Shown here piece by piece: positions 36,573 to 45,580 of a stretch of DNA of 64,000 nt; the first letter of the stretch is position 1; each line of letters opens with the position of its first letter. The stretch spans positions 1-64,000 of the forward strand of contig NZ_CP050698.1 in NCBI RefSeq assembly GCF_005116655.2, read 5' to 3'. Source of the stretch: Desulfosediminicola flagellatus. GTDB taxonomy: Bacteria > Desulfobacterota > Desulfobulbia > Desulfobulbales > Desulfocapsaceae. A model generated the notes under the pieces. The model was not told the DNA's origin and searched no databases. It was given only the letters and a program-made list of their open reading frames with translations. The translations under genes and the position numbers were made by a program.

Positions 36573-36825
36573 TTTTTATGTTTTAGGTGGTTGTGAACCG
36601 GTGCCCGGACGGATGGTTTGAAAAAGTGGGCGTTTTCTACGCAATACGTGTATTATAATCTGTTTTGCAAAGCATGTCTGCAAAAGCTATGGAATCAGAT
36701 TGGATTGTTGCTGTCACTACCTCGTCGGCCGCAAAACGGCTTGAAAAATGCGAGGTTATTATAGATTAAAGAACTACATGCAGGCTATTCAGCCTGGTAT
36801 GATAGAAGTTTCAGGAGTAGTTTTA

Positions 36826-37923
36826 ATGGGTTTTCGTTGTGGTATCGTTGGCTTGCCCAACGTCGGTAAGTCTACGATTTTTAATGCGTTAACTGCCGCA
36901 GGAATAGATGCTGAGAATTATCCGTTTTGCACCATTGAACCAAATGTAGGGGTTGTGCCTGTACCGGACAAACGCCTGGACATCTTGGCAGATATCGCAA
37001 AAACTCGGAAAAAAATCAATACCCAGATGGAGTTCGTCGATATTGCTGGTCTTGTCAAGGGGGCCAGCAAAGGTGAGGGGCTTGGTAACCAGTTCCTTGG
37101 CCATATCCGCCAGGTAGAGGCTATCGTTCATGTTATCCGTTGTTTTGAGGATGACAATATTGTCCATGTTGAAGGTTCGATTGATCCGAACCGTGATCGT
37201 GATGTCATTAACATGGAACTGATTCTGTCCGATCTCGACTCTATTGAGAAGAAATTAAAGAAAGCTCAATCCATGTCGAAGTCGGGTGATAAGGTCTATA
37301 AGGCCCAGGCTGTTTTCCTTGCACGTCTGCAGGAGCATCTCGATGCAGGAGAACCTGCCAGAACAGTACGCGTCGAAAATGAACTTGAGGAAGGTTTCGT
37401 TCGTGAGCTCTCTCTTCTGACCAGTAAGCCGGTACTCTATGTTGCTAATGTTAGTGAAGACGATGTTATCGACGGCAACGAGTATGTTAGAAAGCTCGAA
37501 GAGGCAGCGACCGCTGAAAATGCCAGCATGGTGCTGATTGCCGGATCTATCGAGCAGGAACTGAGTCAGCTTGAGGTTGAAGAACAACAGGAATTCCTGC
37601 AGGATATTGGTATGGAAGAGCCAGGTCTTAACAGGCTGATAAAAGCCGGTTACAGCCTGCTTGATCTCCAGACATTTTTCACTGTAGGCGAGAAGGAAAC
37701 CAGAGCATGGACAGTACCGATTGGTTCTAAAGCTCCTCAGGCAGCCGGTAAAATACATACCGACTTTGAGCACGGTTTTATCCGGGCTGAGGTGATTGCC
37801 TATGACGATTATGTCAGTTGTAACGGCGAATCCAAGGCAAAAGAGAAAGGGCTTATGCGGGTTGAGGGTAAAGAATATGTGGTAGCTGATGGCGATTGCA
37901 TGCATTTCCGTTTTAATGTCTGA
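36826..37923 (+). CDS. ychF: Ribosome-binding ATPase YchF
   Basis: Obg-related P-loop NTPase that prefers ATP and associates with ribosomes. The G1 motif is GLPNVGKSTIFNAL; G3 is DIAGLVKGASKGEGLGN, the extended YchF form; the G4 position reads NVSE instead of NKxD, which accounts for ATP specificity. The C-terminal TGS/ubiquitin-like domain ends in the conserved DYVSCNGESKAKEKGLMRVEGKEY run (given as SKAKEKGLMRVEGKEYVV). The frame opens at 36748, but ATG 36826 (preceded by AGGAG) gives the family N-terminus MGFRCGIVG and a normal 365 residues. Confidence 0.95.
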   Translation: MGFRCGIVGLPNVGKSTIFNALTAAGIDAENYPFCTIEPNVGVVPVPDKRLDILADIAKTRKKINTQMEFVDIAGLVKGASKGEGLGNQFLGHIRQVEAIVHVIRCFEDDNIVHVEGSIDPNRDRDVINMELILSDLDSIEKKLKKAQSMSKSGDKVYKAQAVFLARLQEHLDAGEPARTVRVENELEEGFVRELSLLTSKPVLYVANVSEDDVIDGNEYVRKLEEAATAENASMVLIAGSIEQELSQLEVEEQQEFLQDIGMEEPGLNRLIKAGYSLLDLQTFFTVGEKETRAWTVPIGSKAPQAAGKIHTDFEHGFIRAEVIAYDDYVSCNGESKAKEKGLMRVEGKEYVVADGDCMHFRFNV

Positions 37924-37940
37924 CAGGTGTGGTCTGAGTA

Positions 37941-38963
37941 ATGGGGAAAATATTATTTATTGATCAATTACAGGAAGGAGGCCGGATCGATGACCGGTTT
38001 CTGGTTAAATCAGCCAGGCTCTCTGAAACGCGGGCAGGAAAACCGTATCTTATTCTGACGTTGATGGATAAGAGCGGCGAGCTTGGAGGGCCTGTCTGGG
38101 ATAATGCAGAACAATTTCAGGAAATCTGTAAGCCCGGAGAATTTGTTCATGTACTTGGGGTAGTCCAGTCATACCGTGATAAACTTCAGCTTAAGGTCGA
38201 TTCAATAGCTCCTGTGAGCAAAGATGAAGTCGATCTTGCCGATTTCCTGCCGGCAACGCATCACGATAGAGCCGAGATGGCTGCCGAACTTCAGGTTCTT
38301 GCCCGATCAGTAACAAACCCTTTTGTGAAGAAGCTCCTCCACTTTTTCTTTAAAAAAGATGAGATCTGGAATCGGTTTCAGGAAGCTCCTGCAGCCAAGG
38401 GAATTCATCACGCGTATATCGGTGGGTTGTTAGAGCATTCATTATCCATGGCCAAAGTTGCCAATATGCTTGCAGATCATTACGAAGGTGTCGACAGGTC
38501 GTTGCTTATTGCAGGTGCACTGCTTCACGATCTTGGCAAGGTTGAAGAGCTGTACATGGAGAATGGTGTTATCGACTACACTGATCGCGGACGTCTCAAA
38601 GGGCATCTTGTTATTGGCAGTGAGATGGTTGGAAAGGTAGCCGCCCGCATAAAAGATTTTCCTGAAGATGTTCTTGAACGACTGCAGCATCTTATTCTCA
38701 GCCATCATGGGCGACAGGAGTACGGTTCTCCGGCTGTGCCAATGACTGTAGAGGCGTTTCTGCTTAACTATATTGATGAACTTGACTCGAAGATGAATGT
38801 GCTGGAACAGCTTCGGCGAAAGATGAACAGTACCGAAATGAGTTGGAGTGATTATCAGCGCACTCTTGAGAGGTATCTCTATCTTAATGCGTTGCAGGAA
38901 GAGCAGGCAAATAAAGAAAAGAAGCATGAGCAGATGCCTGCAAAGCAACAGTCACTTTTTTAA
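37941..38963 (+). CDS. HD-domain nuclease/phosphohydrolase with N-terminal OB fold (YhaM-like)
   Basis: A 340-residue protein. The N-terminal 90 residues form an OB-like fold (PYLILTLMDKSGELGGPVW, FVHVLGVVQSYRDKLQLKV), and the remainder is an HD domain with GIHHAYIGGLLEHSLSMA, then the HD pair in GALLHDLGKVEEL and a later LSHHG. This arrangement is that of YhaM-type 3'-to-5' exoribonucleases and CMP-binding factors. It lies between ychF (17 bases upstream) and holB (15 bases downstream), so it is likely part of the same transcription unit. Substrate is inferred from family only. Confidence 0.85.
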   Translation: MGKILFIDQLQEGGRIDDRFLVKSARLSETRAGKPYLILTLMDKSGELGGPVWDNAEQFQEICKPGEFVHVLGVVQSYRDKLQLKVDSIAPVSKDEVDLADFLPATHHDRAEMAAELQVLARSVTNPFVKKLLHFFFKKDEIWNRFQEAPAAKGIHHAYIGGLLEHSLSMAKVANMLADHYEGVDRSLLIAGALLHDLGKVEELYMENGVIDYTDRGRLKGHLVIGSEMVGKVAARIKDFPEDVLERLQHLILSHHGRQEYGSPAVPMTVEAFLLNYIDELDSKMNVLEQLRRKMNSTEMSWSDYQRTLERYLYLNALQEEQANKEKKHEQMPAKQQSLF

Positions 38964-38978
38964 TTTTCAGGCTAGGGT

Positions 38979-39983
38979 ATGCGGGAACTAAACACAACTC
39001 TCTGCTTTACCGGTGTGGTTGGCCAGGAAAAGGCGGCCACTCTGGTTTCAAGAACTATGTTGTCCGGCAAACTACCCCATGCCTATATTTTTAAAGGGCC
39101 CGACGGCGTAGGGAAACAGCTTTTTGGTCGTGGTGTCGCAGCGGCCCTTAACTGCAGGGGGGAGGACGCTGGCCGGGCTTGTGGAGTATGTAGCTCCTGT
39201 AAAAAGTTCATATCCGGCAATCATCCGGATTTCACCGTTGTAAGGCCTGATAAGGGCAGCATCAAAATCGGTCAGGTTCGTGAAATGTGCCGTTCCCTGA
39301 GCTACCCACCGTACGAATCCGACTTACGGGTCGTACTGCTTGAAGATATTCACACCATGCGGCCCGAGGCTGCCAACAGCCTCCTGAAAACTCTTGAAGA
39401 ACCGCCTCCGGGGAATCTGCTTATACTTACAGCGGAGGCATCTCAGGAGGTACTTACCACAATATCTTCACGTTGCCAGGTAATCCCTTTTTATGGGCTT
39501 GGTGGCGCTGAATGTATATCTATTATCCGTCAACATAAGCCTGACCTGGATGTCGAGACAGCAAACGTATTGGCCCGATTAGCTGAAGGCAGCCCCGGGA
39601 AAGCGCTGTTGCTTGAGAAATACCAGATGATAGGGATACTGAAAAACGTTATTGCAGTTCTGAGCAACCCTGAAATTGATCAGAACAGGGATGTCGGGAA
39701 ACTCTTGATCGCGGCTGAGGAAATGGTTGATTTGAAAGAACACCTTATACCTTTTCTTGGTTTACTCCGGTTGTGGCTTCGCGATACGTTACTGGTTGTG
39801 ACGGAATCAACTGAGCATCAAGGGCTTTACGGATTCGGTCTAGAACCTGAAAAACCAATGAAAAGCTGGAGTTCTAAAGACCTTTTTGCTAAACTGCTGG
39901 CTATCGATAAAGCAGAAAAAGAGTTGAAGCGAAACTGTAACCGCTCCCTCGTGTGCGAGGTACTGCTGTTTCATCTGCACTGA
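38979..39983 (+). CDS. holB: DNA polymerase III subunit delta-prime
   Basis: Clamp-loader subunit that helps open the sliding clamp. The 334-residue AAA+ protein starts with the typical VVGQEKAATLVSRTMLSG and has the P-loop FKGPDGVGKQLFG (the terminal Lys-Gln is a known loose form in delta-prime), a zinc-binding run CGVCSSCKKFISGNHPDF, the acidic box ANSLLKTLEEPPPGNLLIL and the Arg-finger ISSRCQVIPF. The DnaX genes are not in the window. It is followed after 10 bases by ricT. Confidence 0.88.
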   Translation: MRELNTTLCFTGVVGQEKAATLVSRTMLSGKLPHAYIFKGPDGVGKQLFGRGVAAALNCRGEDAGRACGVCSSCKKFISGNHPDFTVVRPDKGSIKIGQVREMCRSLSYPPYESDLRVVLLEDIHTMRPEAANSLLKTLEEPPPGNLLILTAEASQEVLTTISSRCQVIPFYGLGGAECISIIRQHKPDLDVETANVLARLAEGSPGKALLLEKYQMIGILKNVIAVLSNPEIDQNRDVGKLLIAAEEMVDLKEHLIPFLGLLRLWLRDTLLVVTESTEHQGLYGFGLEPEKPMKSWSSKDLFAKLLAIDKAEKELKRNCNRSLVCEVLLFHLH

Positions 39984-39993
39984 GAAACTCTAT

Positions 39994-40914
39994 ATGAAGG
40001 AACTACCCCTTATGTCGGAAAACAGTGACCCGCAAGACGTTGAAGTCGCCGGGCAACAAGAATTACAACAATTTTATAGAGCACGTTTTCGTGAAGATGG
40101 TCAGATGATTACCGCCTCATCACAGGCTGCTGGACTGGTACGTGATGATATTGTAATGATTAAGACAGATCATGGTTTGGAACCTGCGATTATTGTGGGA
40201 CCTGCACCGATGTGTGGTTGCAAATCCGAGTCACGCAAGGCAAGTTGTGAAATTGCCAGGGAGGCAAATGAGGAGGAGCTTGAGCGTTTCTCGCAACTTC
40301 CGGAGTTTGAAAATCGTGCCTTCGCAATATGTCTGGAACTTATAGAACGTCACAGCCTGGAGATGCGACTTGTTCGCGTTGAGCGTTTTTTTAACGGCAG
40401 CAAAATCATCTTTTATTTTACCGCTGATAACAGGGTAGATTTTCGGGGCCTGGTAAAGGATCTTGTGCAGGAATTTCGTACCCGGGTTGAGATGCGCCAG
40501 GTCGGCGTCAGGCACGAAACAAAGATGCTAGGCGGAATGGGAACCTGTGGACGAGAACTCTGCTGTTCTTCATTTATTAAAAAATTTGATTCCGTCTCTA
40601 TCAAGATGGCAAAAGAACAGGATCTGCCTCTCAATCCATCAAAAATATCGGGCCTTTGCAATCGTCTTCTTTGCTGCCTTACCTATGAGTATGATACATA
40701 TCGCCAACAGCGAAAAGGGATGCCAAAGCCGGGACGCAGGATAAAAATTGGTGACAAAGCCTATAAGGTAAGGCGCCAGAATCCACTGCAGCAATCCATT
40801 CTTGTGATGACAGATAAAGGCGAAGAAAAGCTCCTGCAGCACGAAGAATGGCAGGGGTACGAATCTATGCGTGTTGACAAAGGTTCGAAAAAAGAGAAAA
40901 AGAATAAGGATTAA
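39994..40914 (+). CDS. ricT: PSP1-domain regulator RicT (YaaT)
   Basis: A 306-residue PSP1 protein. In Bacillus, RicT acts with RicA and RicF around RNA processing and Fe-S cluster carriage. The PSP1 core shows VRVERFFNGSKIIFYFTAD, FRGLVKDLVQEFRTRVEMRQ and the conserved GGMGTCGRELCCS and NRLLCCLTYEYDTY, whose cysteines are typical. An extra Cys cluster (CGCKSESRKASC) lies near residue 70. The start is uncertain: ATG 39994 or ATG 40012, the latter having AAGGA about 10 bases upstream. The holB-ricT-metG order is common in bacteria, which supports the call. Confidence 0.88.
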   Translation: MKELPLMSENSDPQDVEVAGQQELQQFYRARFREDGQMITASSQAAGLVRDDIVMIKTDHGLEPAIIVGPAPMCGCKSESRKASCEIAREANEEELERFSQLPEFENRAFAICLELIERHSLEMRLVRVERFFNGSKIIFYFTADNRVDFRGLVKDLVQEFRTRVEMRQVGVRHETKMLGGMGTCGRELCCSSFIKKFDSVSIKMAKEQDLPLNPSKISGLCNRLLCCLTYEYDTYRQQRKGMPKPGRRIKIGDKAYKVRRQNPLQQSILVMTDKGEEKLLQHEEWQGYESMRVDKGSKKEKKNKD

Positions 40915-40974
40915 CCGAAGATTCCTTCTGAGAGCACGGCGGCGAATTATCTGCTGTGGCGAAAAAAAACTCCC

Positions 40975-42918
40975 ATGACAACATATATCACAACTCCCAT
41001 TTATTACGTCAATGCACAGCCGCATCTCGGTCATGCCTATACTACCATAGTTGCTGACACCTACAGCAGGTTTAACCGAATCTGCGGTGATGATGTGCGT
41101 TTTCAGACTGGAACCGATGAACACGGCGACAAAATTGCTGAAGCGGCTGAAAAGGAAAATGTTGAGCCGAAAGAATATGCGGACAGAATAAGTGGAATGT
41201 TTCGTGATACATGGCCACTTCTTCAGATTACCCCTGATAACTTTATTAGAACGACTGACGAAGAACATATCGCAGTTGTTCAGGCCATTTTGCAGAAAGT
41301 GTACGATAAGGGCGATATTTATTTTGATGAGTATTCAGGCCTTTACTGTAGAGGTTGTGAGCGATTTCTCACTGAAAAGGAGCTTGTTGATGGTAATTGT
41401 CCGGATCATCAGCAGCCTCCGCAGGAAATTGCTGAGCAGAATTATTTTTTCAGAATGTCAAAGTATCAGCAGCAGCTGATCGATCATATCAATGCGAATC
41501 CTGATTTTGTTACGCCTGAGAGATATCGTAACGAGGTGCTCTCTTTTTTAAGTGAGCCACTTGAGGATTTGTGTATTTCACGTCCGAAATCCCGTCTGAC
41601 CTGGGGAATCGAGCTGCCTTTTGACGATACCTTTGTCACTTATGTCTGGTTTGACGCATTAATTAATTATCTTACCGGCCTTGGGTATCCTGATGACGAG
41701 AAATTCAAAAAATACTGGCCGGTAGCTGAGCATGTTATCGCAAAGGATATTCTGAAACCGCACGCAATTTACTGGCCGACCATGCTGCTTTCTATGGAAG
41801 TGCCGTTGTATAAAAAACTCCATGTTCATGGATACTGGAACGTTGATGATACGAAGATGTCAAAAAGTATCGGCAATGTTGTCAGGCCCAAAGAACTGGT
41901 TGCCGAATATGGCGTCGATACTCTGCGTTACTTTACGCTGCGTGAGATGTCATTCGGGTTAGATTCATCATTTAGCAGTGAAGCAATAGTGGCGAGAAAA
42001 AACTCGGATCTGGCAAATGATCTTGGCAATCTTTTCAGTCGCTCACTGGCAATGTTGAAAAAATATTGCGATGGTGTTGTTCCTGAACCCGGTGCTGAAG
42101 AAGAGTCAGATATTTTGTTACGTGAGACAGCTGAAAAGATGCTCCCTGTATATAGAGAGAGTATGTCGGAATTCAAATTTCACACTGGTTTACGCTCAGT
42201 ATGGGAATTGGTGAGCTACGCGAATAAATATATTGTTACCAACGAGCCATGGGCACTTGCCAAGAGCCCTGACTCCAAAAAACGTCTTGAGACGGTGCTG
42301 TATAATCTTACAGAGTGTCTCCGATTGCTCTCACTTGTTGTCAAGCCTGTTATGCCTGAGACGGCTGCCAAGATGGTTACCGCGCTGGGTATTGAAGCAG
42401 ATGATCCTTCTGTTTCTTTGCTGGATATCGGCGGGAAATGGAATGTCTTAAAACCTGGCACTACAATGCGTGCTGTTGAGCCTCTTTTTCCACGTGTTGA
42501 TGTGAAAAAACAAACAGATAAAGAGAGTCAGCAACCGAAAAAACAGAAGAAAAAGAAAGAAAAATCTGTCCCTGTTGATACTGAAGGACTCATTACCTTT
42601 GAACAGTTCAAGGATGTTGAGCTTCGTGTTGCAGAGATTGTTGCGGCTGAGAAGGTGAAAAAATCTGACAGATTGCTCAAGCTTACTGTTAACGCCCCTG
42701 AAGAACGCACTATTGTTGCAGGAATAGCCGAATATTATTCACCCGATGATATTATCGGCATGCAGGTGTTGATTGTGGCCAACCTCAAGCCTGCAAAACT
42801 TATGGGAATCCCTTCGCAGGGGATGGTACTTGCGGCAAAAACTGAAACGGACGGCGAAGAGCGACTGGTTTTGGCAACCGTGAGCGGCAGAGTCAAAACA
42901 GGTAGCAAAGTAGCCTGA
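40975..42918 (+). CDS. metG: Methionyl-tRNA synthetase
   Basis: Charges tRNA-Met with methionine. The 647-residue class I enzyme has the HIGH-equivalent HLGH in NAQPHLGHAYTTIVADTY, a single zinc knuckle (CRGCERFLTEKELVDGNCPDHQ, read as C-x2-C ... C-x2-H in 20-residue parts CRGCERFLTEKELVDG and NCPDH), the catalytic KMSKSIGNVV loop, and an anticodon-binding helical domain. A Lys-rich linker (about residues 520-535) joins a C-terminal EMAP-II-like tRNA-binding domain (FKDVELRVAEIVAAEKVKK ... ILIVANLKPAKLMGIPSQG), so it is the dimeric long form. Confidence 0.95.
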   Translation: MTTYITTPIYYVNAQPHLGHAYTTIVADTYSRFNRICGDDVRFQTGTDEHGDKIAEAAEKENVEPKEYADRISGMFRDTWPLLQITPDNFIRTTDEEHIAVVQAILQKVYDKGDIYFDEYSGLYCRGCERFLTEKELVDGNCPDHQQPPQEIAEQNYFFRMSKYQQQLIDHINANPDFVTPERYRNEVLSFLSEPLEDLCISRPKSRLTWGIELPFDDTFVTYVWFDALINYLTGLGYPDDEKFKKYWPVAEHVIAKDILKPHAIYWPTMLLSMEVPLYKKLHVHGYWNVDDTKMSKSIGNVVRPKELVAEYGVDTLRYFTLREMSFGLDSSFSSEAIVARKNSDLANDLGNLFSRSLAMLKKYCDGVVPEPGAEEESDILLRETAEKMLPVYRESMSEFKFHTGLRSVWELVSYANKYIVTNEPWALAKSPDSKKRLETVLYNLTECLRLLSLVVKPVMPETAAKMVTALGIEADDPSVSLLDIGGKWNVLKPGTTMRAVEPLFPRVDVKKQTDKESQQPKKQKKKKEKSVPVDTEGLITFEQFKDVELRVAEIVAAEKVKKSDRLLKLTVNAPEERTIVAGIAEYYSPDDIIGMQVLIVANLKPAKLMGIPSQGMVLAAKTETDGEERLVLATVSGRVKTGSKVA

Positions 42919-42934
42919 GAAGAAAGGAGCGAGA

Positions 42935-43234
42935 ATGTTTGTTGTGAATAATTTTATGATGGCACTTGCGGGTATTATTGATTTTATCCTTACCGCCTAT
43001 ATGTGGGTTATTATTGGACGAGCCATTATTTCCTGGGTGAATGCTGATCCGTACAATCCTATTGTACGGTTTCTCTATGAAGCAACAGAACCGCTTTTAG
43101 GGCGGATTCGAAGAATGATTCCGATTAGTATGGGCGGGATCGATTTTTCACCAATGATACTGATCATGGTAATTATGTTTCTCCAGAGTTTTCTGGTGCC
43201 TACTATGAAGCAGATAGCTATGAATATGGGATAA
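42935..43234 (+). CDS. yggT: YggT family membrane protein
   Basis: A 99-residue protein with two hydrophobic helices (about 5-35 and 68-95) and the conserved segment WVNADPYNPIVRFLYEATEP between them, the YggT signature. Its role in other bacteria is linked to cell division and osmotic stress, but is not firmly known. GAAAGGAGCGAG lies before the ATG. It sits between metG and the DivIVA-like gene, as in many bacteria (yggT-divIVA-yggU). Confidence 0.9.
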   Translation: MFVVNNFMMALAGIIDFILTAYMWVIIGRAIISWVNADPYNPIVRFLYEATEPLLGRIRRMIPISMGGIDFSPMILIMVIMFLQSFLVPTMKQIAMNMG

Positions 43235-43278
43235 CCTGCAGTACATAACCGCTAACTTTACCAGCACGGAGCATTGTA

Positions 43279-44157
43279 ATGTCTATTACTCCACAGGCCA
43301 TTAAGGATCAGGAATTTCAGGTTAAGTTCAGAGGATACGACTCGATTGAGGTCAAGGCGTATCTCGAACTGCTGGCAGAGGAATTCTTTGAACTGCATGA
43401 ATTACGTAGAAAGCAGGAAGAGGAATACGCTGAACTGTATGAGGAAAATCAGGCTTTAAAGCAGGAAAAAGATTCACTGGTAGAAGAAGGTCGTGAACAG
43501 GTTGAACGCTCTGTCGCCAGTGTCCAGGAATTTCAGGAGAAAGACGAGGCTATCGCTGTTCTTGAAGAAAAGGTTGCCGAGCTGCAGACAAAGATTGAGG
43601 GGTCAGAGCAGGAAAAAACTCTTCAGCAGGAAGCCTGGGAACGTCAGGAATCAGAGTTGCGTGAAGAGATTGATCGCTTGAAGGAAGGGCTTGATGATAA
43701 GCAGACAGCTGTATCCGAAACAAGTAGTGAAGCTGAGAAGCTTCGGGCACAGATAGAGATTCTTGAAGCGCAGATCAATGAACTTAAGCAGGAAGAGATC
43801 GATTTTAAATCGACCATCATTGCCGCTCAGAAGTTTTCTGACGATTTGAGAGCAAAATCCCAGGAAGAGTCTGCACGACTTCTTGAACAGGCCCGTGACG
43901 AAGTTGAGACTTTCCGCCGTGAAGCTGAAGAAGAGTTAGCCAGCCTGCCTGTCCAGATTGAGAAGTTGCAGAAAAAGAAGGCTCAGGTTCGCGAAGACCT
44001 GCGTGCTGTATTGAACTCCTACCTTGAACAGCTGGATGTTGCCACAGACGTTGCAGCAGTTGATAACGATGAGGATCTCTCCGATCTGTTTCAATCCATT
44101 TCACTTAATGGCGATGATATTGATACAGATGCTGCTGAAAAGGTCAGTGTGGATTGA
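43279..44157 (+). CDS. DivIVA-domain coiled-coil protein
   Basis: A 292-residue cytosolic protein. The first 60 residues match the DivIVA N-terminal domain, with a membrane-binding loop (ITPQAIKDQEFQVKFRGYDS then VKAYLELLAEEF). A long Glu-rich coiled coil follows (about 45-235). DivIVA proteins mark curved or polar membranes and recruit partners. Its place between yggT and yggU is the usual one. The acidic C-terminus is variable. Confidence 0.85.
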   Translation: MSITPQAIKDQEFQVKFRGYDSIEVKAYLELLAEEFFELHELRRKQEEEYAELYEENQALKQEKDSLVEEGREQVERSVASVQEFQEKDEAIAVLEEKVAELQTKIEGSEQEKTLQQEAWERQESELREEIDRLKEGLDDKQTAVSETSSEAEKLRAQIEILEAQINELKQEEIDFKSTIIAAQKFSDDLRAKSQEESARLLEQARDEVETFRREAEEELASLPVQIEKLQKKKAQVREDLRAVLNSYLEQLDVATDVAAVDNDEDLSDLFQSISLNGDDIDTDAAEKVSVD

Positions 44158-44253
44158 TTCGTTTTTGAAAGGATTTCCTGCAGGGAAGGCTGTTGTCATT
44201 TCTGCAGGAAGCGTGTGTAGTTTGTTCTGAAAAGTTCTTCTTCAGTAGATACG

Positions 44254-44556
44254 ATGCCATACCTTACGGCCCAGGAAGTAGATTCAGTATTTGTACGTGT
44301 ATATGTGCAACCACGGGCTTCTCGTAATGCTATATGTGGAATTCATGACGGATCTCTCAAGGTTGCGATAACCACCCCGCCAGTGGACGGTAAGGCAAAC
44401 CAGGCTGTTATAAAATTTCTCGCTAAAACTGTAGCTACGCCAAAGCGGGATGTGGCCCTTTACTCAGGCAAAACATCGCGTAGAAAAGTTTTCCTAATTA
44501 CAGGTAGAACACTAGAGGAAATTCGTGGGTATATTGAGCCGATTCTTAAAAGTTGA
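44254..44556 (+). CDS. yggU: DUF167 / YggU family protein
   Basis: A 100-residue protein with the DUF167 core: VYVQPRASRNAICGIHDGSL, ITTPPVDGKANQAVIKFLAK and SGKTSRRKVFLITG. Function is unknown; the fold is a small alpha/beta domain. Its last 32 bases overlap the start of the next gene, which has its own ribosome site inside the yggU frame. Confidence 0.9.
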   Translation: MPYLTAQEVDSVFVRVYVQPRASRNAICGIHDGSLKVAITTPPVDGKANQAVIKFLAKTVATPKRDVALYSGKTSRRKVFLITGRTLEEIRGYIEPILKS

Positions 44557-45277
44557 TGATCAGGTTAAACGTGAGAAGGAAGATGTTGGTTCCCGAACAC
44601 TTGTTGTCGGCAATTGGAAATGTCACAAGTCCTTTGATGAGGCGCGAAGATGGTTTGATACATTTGCTGAAGGTTACAGGCCTGCTGATAATGTGGATAT
44701 CATAGTTGCTCCGTCGTTTATATGTCTTGAAAATATATCTCAACATGTCCGCGATTTACATCTTGAAAATGTCTATCTGGCTGCCCAGGATATTTCTCCA
44801 TTCCCTAAAGGTGGGTACACTGGTGCCGTTGCCGCTGATATGGTGAAGGGACTGGTTGATTTTGTTATTGTCGGTCATTCTGACAGGCGCAGATATTTTC
44901 ATGAAACATCTCTTGATGTTACCAATAAGGTGTCTGAAGCGGTGGATGCTGGTATACGTCCTATCGTTTGTGTCGATCAACCCTACGCAATGTCACAATT
45001 GACTGCTTTGTCAGATATTGAAAATGAGAACATTATCATTGCCTACGGCCCAGTGGACGCTTTGAGTTTTCGAATTCCTGAGTCACCTGAGAAAGTGGCA
45101 GAATCGGTTGATTTTATTAGAAACATTTACCCTGAGCGTGCTGTCATTTATGGTGGTTCGCTCGTGCCTGAAAATGTAGCAGACTACCTGGCACTGCCAA
45201 ATTTGTCGGGAATATTTGTTGGTTCAGCAAGCCTTGACGCATCAAGCTTTCTTGATATCTGCACAAAAGCCCGATAG
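44525..45277 (+). CDS. Triose-phosphate isomerase homologue lacking the catalytic glutamate
   Basis: A 250-residue TIM-barrel protein of the triose-phosphate isomerase family. The start GTG has GAGG seven bases upstream, within the yggU frame. It has an N-terminal extension of about 25 residues, the substrate-binding VVGNWKCHKS, the catalytic His region VIVGHSDRRRYFHET (GHSDRR for GHSERR) and the phosphate-binding YGGSLVPENVADYL and GIFVGSASL. The loop holding the catalytic base, normally AYEPVWAIGTG, reads AYGPVDALSFR: the glutamate is Gly175 and the mobile loop 6 sequence is lost. The protein is therefore probably not an active isomerase, and may bind phosphate compounds for another purpose. 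A working tpiA would be expected elsewhere in the genome. Confidence 0.8.
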   Translation: MGILSRFLKVDDQVKREKEDVGSRTLVVGNWKCHKSFDEARRWFDTFAEGYRPADNVDIIVAPSFICLENISQHVRDLHLENVYLAAQDISPFPKGGYTGAVAADMVKGLVDFVIVGHSDRRRYFHETSLDVTNKVSEAVDAGIRPIVCVDQPYAMSQLTALSDIENENIIIAYGPVDALSFRIPESPEKVAESVDFIRNIYPERAVIYGGSLVPENVADYLALPNLSGIFVGSASLDASSFLDICTKAR

Positions 45278-45580
45278 CAGATTTCCCTAAGTATCCTTCC
45301 TGTTCGGCTTCCTGTTTGTAGCTGCTGCAGTGGCCGAACATGTCCAAACCTTAGCGCAGTTGCAAATGCTCCTACAATGCAGTATGTGCTTAATATCCTT
45401 TAATTATTGGCATATTTAAAAAAGTTAGGAAATTGTAACTGAACCTTCGAAAATCGCTTTCATTTTGTGCATATGCTGGATTATGATGATTGTGCTATCG
45501 TAAGAAATGCATTCGATGAATGTGTAATATAATGAATTAAGATCTTGGATTGGTGTTCATTTATCCACGAAGGAGAAGAT
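45278..45580. other. 303-base intergenic region
   Basis: AT-rich, with no gene seen. TTATCCACG at 45561-45569 resembles a DnaA box in eight of nine positions but is single and lies just before a start codon. The region should carry the promoter of the oxidoreductase-rhodanese gene. Confidence 0.35.

Noticed and set aside
45561..45569. DnaA-box-like TTATCCACG
   Set aside because: Single site, one mismatch, no cluster and no AT-rich unwinding region; it is not evidence of an origin.
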